From Desulfoluna spongiiphila (GTDB lineage Bacteria > Desulfobacterota > Desulfobacteria > Desulfobacterales > Desulfolunaceae): a DNA stretch of 64,000 bases. Location: contig NZ_FMUX01000017.1 of NCBI RefSeq assembly GCF_900101345.1, positions 18,240 to 82,239 on the forward strand, written 5' to 3'. Below the pieces are notes generated by a model. The model was not told the DNA's origin. It did no database searches and saw only the letters and a program-made list of their open reading frames with translations. This document shows positions 61,807 to 64,000 of the stretch, piece after piece; the first letter of the stretch is position 1; each line of letters starts with the position of its first letter. Position numbers and translations under genes: made by a program.

Positions 61807-61832
61807 CTTAGCTTTCAAGGTGGCTCACCTTG
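61807..61832 (-). repeat. Family A solo left hairpin touching the YqaA stop
   Basis: CAAGGTG-GCT-CACCTTG (61816-61832) ends one base from the stop codon of the YqaA-like gene. The 12-base terminus is missing, as if the gene end replaced it. Confidence 0.7.
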
Positions 61833-61833
61833 T

Positions 61834-62421
61834 CTACATGACGTGGGCGATGAGAACAAAGCCGCCGATGAGAAGGACGGTGAAGGCGGTGACGACCAGA
61901 TTGAAATAGCGGTCGATAAAGGCTTTGATGGTGGGCCCGAAGAGATAGATCAAGCCGGCCACCAGACAGAAGCGTCCGGCCCGGCCCAGGGCTGAGGCAA
62001 GGACAAAGATGGGGAAATTGATGGTGAAAAGACCCGCTGCGATGGTGAACACCTTGTAGGGGATGGGGGTAAACCCGGCGATGAAGACCACCCAGGCGTC
62101 CCAGGTGTTGTAAAGCTGCTCCACCCGGACAAACTTGTCGGCAAAGCCGAAGAGGGCAACGATGCGGTCTCCGATAAGGGCCATGAACTGCCAGCCGATG
62201 AGGTACCCGAGCATGCCGCCCAGCACCGAACCTGCGGTACAGATCAGGGCAAAACGAAAGGCCTTCTTGTGGGCGCCCACGGCCAGGGCCACGAGCAGCA
62301 CATCCGGCGGAATGGGGAAAAACGAGGATTCGGCAAAGGCGATGGCAAAAAGGGCCCAGCTCCCGTAAGGCGAATCCGACCAGCTCAACACCCAGTCGTA
62401 GAGACGTCGCATGATCTTCAT
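61834..62421 (-). CDS. YqaA/DedA family (SNARE-associated/VTT) membrane protein
   Basis: This 195-residue protein has four to five hydrophobic segments. It carries the YqaA/DedA landmarks FAESSFFPIPPDVLLVALAVG, GSVLGGMLGYLIGWQF and AGFTPIPYKVFTIAAGLF, with the conserved re-entrant prolines. DedA-superfamily proteins are lipid-flipping or membrane-homeostasis transporters. The Pcm gene ends six bases upstream on the same strand, so the two form an operon. Confidence 0.93.
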   Translation of the reverse strand: MKIMRRLYDWVLSWSDSPYGSWALFAIAFAESSFFPIPPDVLLVALAVGAHKKAFRFALICTAGSVLGGMLGYLIGWQFMALIGDRIVALFGFADKFVRVEQLYNTWDAWVVFIAGFTPIPYKVFTIAAGLFTINFPIFVLASALGRAGRFCLVAGLIYLFGPTIKAFIDRYFNLVVTAFTVLLIGGFVLIAHVM

Positions 62422-62427
62422 CGGTTT

Positions 62428-63096
62428 TTACTCCTTCCAGCCGTATTCCCCGATGAGGGGAACAAATCGGCACTTGCCCATGTTTTCATGCACCAGCTCA
62501 TCCCCCACCCGCGTGATGCGAAGCAGGTCCTGGGTATCGGCGCCCCCCACAGGCATCACCAGGCGACCGCCGTCTGCCAGCTGGTCGGTGAGGTGGGTTG
62601 GGATCTCTGGAGCTCCCGCCGTCACGATGATGGCGTCAAAGGGGGCCTCTTCGGGCCAGCCCGTGGTGCCGTCTGAAAAACGGGGCACGATATTGAAATA
62701 GCGCAAGGCGTCAAACACCTTCCGCGCTCTCATATAAAGGGTGTGAATGCGCTCGATGGTGTAGACGCGGTAAACCAGGCGGGACAATACCGCCGCCTGG
62801 TAGCCTGAGCCGGTGCCCAGCTCCAGGACCCGATCCTCCTTGGACAGGGCAAGGGCCTGGGTCATCTCCGAGACGATAAAAGGCTGCGAAATGGTCTGCC
62901 TCTCCCCGATGGGAAGCGGAAAATCTCCGTAGGCACGATCCATCAGTGCCTCGCTGACGAACAGGTGGCGGGGGACCTCCCCCATGACCTTCAGCACACG
63001 GGGATCGGTGATACCGCGCCCGGCGATCTGACGCCTGACCATCTCCTCCCGCTGGCGTGCGTATTTTCTCTCCAACACATCCATGCCCATCCTCAC
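62428..63096 (-). CDS. pcm: Protein-L-isoaspartate O-methyltransferase
   Basis: Pcm methylates L-isoaspartyl residues so that damaged proteins can be repaired. The 222-residue protein carries the family start (MVRRQIAGRGITDPRVLKVM), the VPRHLFVSEALMDRAYGD substrate loop, QTISQPFIVSEMTQAL and the SAM motif LELGTGSGYQAAVLSRL. Length and order are normal. It is followed six bases later by the YqaA-like gene. Confidence 0.95.
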   Translation of the reverse strand: MRMGMDVLERKYARQREEMVRRQIAGRGITDPRVLKVMGEVPRHLFVSEALMDRAYGDFPLPIGERQTISQPFIVSEMTQALALSKEDRVLELGTGSGYQAAVLSRLVYRVYTIERIHTLYMRARKVFDALRYFNIVPRFSDGTTGWPEEAPFDAIIVTAGAPEIPTHLTDQLADGGRLVMPVGGADTQDLLRITRVGDELVHENMGKCRFVPLIGEYGWKE

Positions 63097-63383
63097 ACAC
63101 CCTTTTCAAAAATAGCGTCGCAACATGCCGAACTCAGGCGGCAACGGGGTCTTGGGCACCAGGGCCCCGGACCTTTTTACGACCTCTCCATGTATACTAG
63201 AAATTTCGCCTGGGCAGTGTATACCACAACTTATTAGCGAATAGTATTGGAAATACTGCTTTTTTTTCTGTAAAATGGGGATTCTTTTCACCCGCATACG
63301 GCACCGCGCCGAAGGTGAAACACCTTTAAACACAGGATGTTGCAATACCGCACGCCTGACTGCCGACGACAGGGACGGATCCA

Positions 63384-64000
63384 TTGGAAGGGCTCAAGCA
63401 GGTCGTTATTTCGGTCATTCTCCTGATGCTCATCATCACGGTCGGCATCGGCGGGTTTATGACCATCGAAGGGTGGGGCATCACCGATGCCGCCTACATG
63501 ACCCTTATTACCATCACAACCGTGGGATTCGGGGAAATCCACCCCCTCTCCCCCGTCGGTCGGCACTTCACCATGGTCATCATCGTCCTCGGGACCAGCT
63601 TTTTCATCTACGTGGGCGGTTCCGTGGTTCAATTCATGGTGGAGGGCCAGATACAAACCCTCATGGGGAGGCGTAAATTGGACAAGAAGATCACCCGCCT
63701 GAGAGACCATCACATCATCTGCGGCTACGGGCGCATCGGCCGCGTCCTGTACCACCAGCTGATGGCAACCAACCCCATGGACATTGTGGTCATTGAAAAA
63801 TCACCGGAGCTGGTGCCCCACATGGAAGCCGACGGCGCCCTTTACATCTCGGGAGATGCCGCCTTAGAGGAGAACCTCATCCGCGCGGGCATCAAAAAAG
63901 CCTCCTGCCTGGTGGCCGCCCTGGCCACGGACACGGACAACGTCTTCCTCGTGCTGACGGCCCGGCAGCTCAACCCGGAGATCTTCATCATGGCCCGCTG
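63384..64000 (+). CDS. Two-TM potassium channel with TrkA-N (RCK) domain, 3' end outside window
   Basis: The frame stays open to the window edge. It encodes a first transmembrane segment (VVISVILLMLIITVGIGGF), a pore with the selectivity filter TTVGFGE, a second segment (TMVIIVLGTSFFIYVGGSV) and the start of an RCK/TrkA-N domain with the NAD-type loop ICGYGRIGRV. Such proteins are MthK-like or Kch-like K+ channels gated by ligands. The best start is TTG at 63384 with AGGGACGG upstream; the stop codon that precedes the frame is at 63357. The first in-frame ATG (63426) would cut the first membrane segment. Confidence 0.9.
   Translation, partial: MEGLKQVVISVILLMLIITVGIGGFMTIEGWGITDAAYMTLITITTVGFGEIHPLSPVGRHFTMVIIVLGTSFFIYVGGSVVQFMVEGQIQTLMGRRKLDKKITRLRDHHIICGYGRIGRVLYHQLMATNPMDIVVIEKSPELVPHMEADGALYISGDAALEENLIRAGIKKASCLVAALATDTDNVFLVLTARQLNPEIFIMAR

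Noticed and set aside
1..64000. tRNA and rRNA genes
   Set aside because: Read by eye, I found no cloverleaf with a GTTCRA-type T loop and no rRNA-like conserved segment; a tRNAscan-SE run would settle it.

Overview
The window looks like a stretch of chromosome from a GC-rich, Gram-negative, probably anaerobic bacterium, most likely a Desulfobacterota (deltaproteobacterial) sulfate-reducer-type organism. LpxC, a FadL-family porin and PBP1A show an outer membrane and a peptidoglycan wall. An Fe-S aldo/keto reductase, GlpA/GlpB, a radical SAM enzyme and a FadN-type beta-oxidation pair fit an anaerobe that degrades acids. The taxonomic call is inference. I see no tRNA, rRNA, CRISPR array, transposase or prophage.

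Layout. 0.3-6.1 kb: a YheO/DauR-type regulator, RidA, a threonine-synthase-like PLP lyase and a D-serine-dehydratase/D-threonine-aldolase-like enzyme form a probable D- or hydroxy-amino-acid catabolic cluster; an S4 protein and a Gate-domain membrane protein follow. 6.3-12.4 kb: Fe-S aldo/keto reductase, SerB, a radical SAM enzyme, a methyltransferase and a CBS protein. 12.5-16.8 kb: thiolase and a FadN-type dehydrogenase/hydratase behind TetR/FadR-like palindromes. 16.8-26 kb: a cyclase-fold protein with an acyltransferase, DUF1848, DusB, an Asn/Gln/His-rich protein, EngB-Era-HNH, HisG and HisI. 26.4-32.2 kb: PBP1A, DUF523 and two tandem cation/proton antiporters. 32.6-37.4 kb: a SulP transporter module with a beta-helix protein, an EIIA-like protein and a small PII-like protein. 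38.3-43.2 kb: a THUMP-type RNA methyltransferase, a Na/Pi cotransporter and SSB. 43.5-47.6 kb: glpAB divergent from glpR. 47.9-51.5 kb: a FadL-family porin divergent from a XylR/DmpR-type sigma-54 activator, with a near-perfect sigma-54 promoter in front of the porin. 52-61.4 kb: ComM, LpxC, DUF4390, NtrY, NtrX, RsmD, CoaD and a LysR regulator. 61.8-64 kb: a YqaA/DedA protein, Pcm, and a K+ channel that runs off the right edge.

The most unusual content is noncoding. At least eighteen copies or fragments of a hairpin-rich intergenic element (called family A here) sit at gene 3' ends. Complete copies are about 170 bp and are bounded by GCCTCCGGCGGC / GCCGCCGGAGGC, with an outer AGCTGAATAG motif at several ends. 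A second hairpin (family B, about 68 bp, GGAGCGCCGCACTCC arms) is nested inside long copies of A and also stands alone at the left edge. Stems of family A vary between copies by compensatory changes, so the folded form appears to be maintained.
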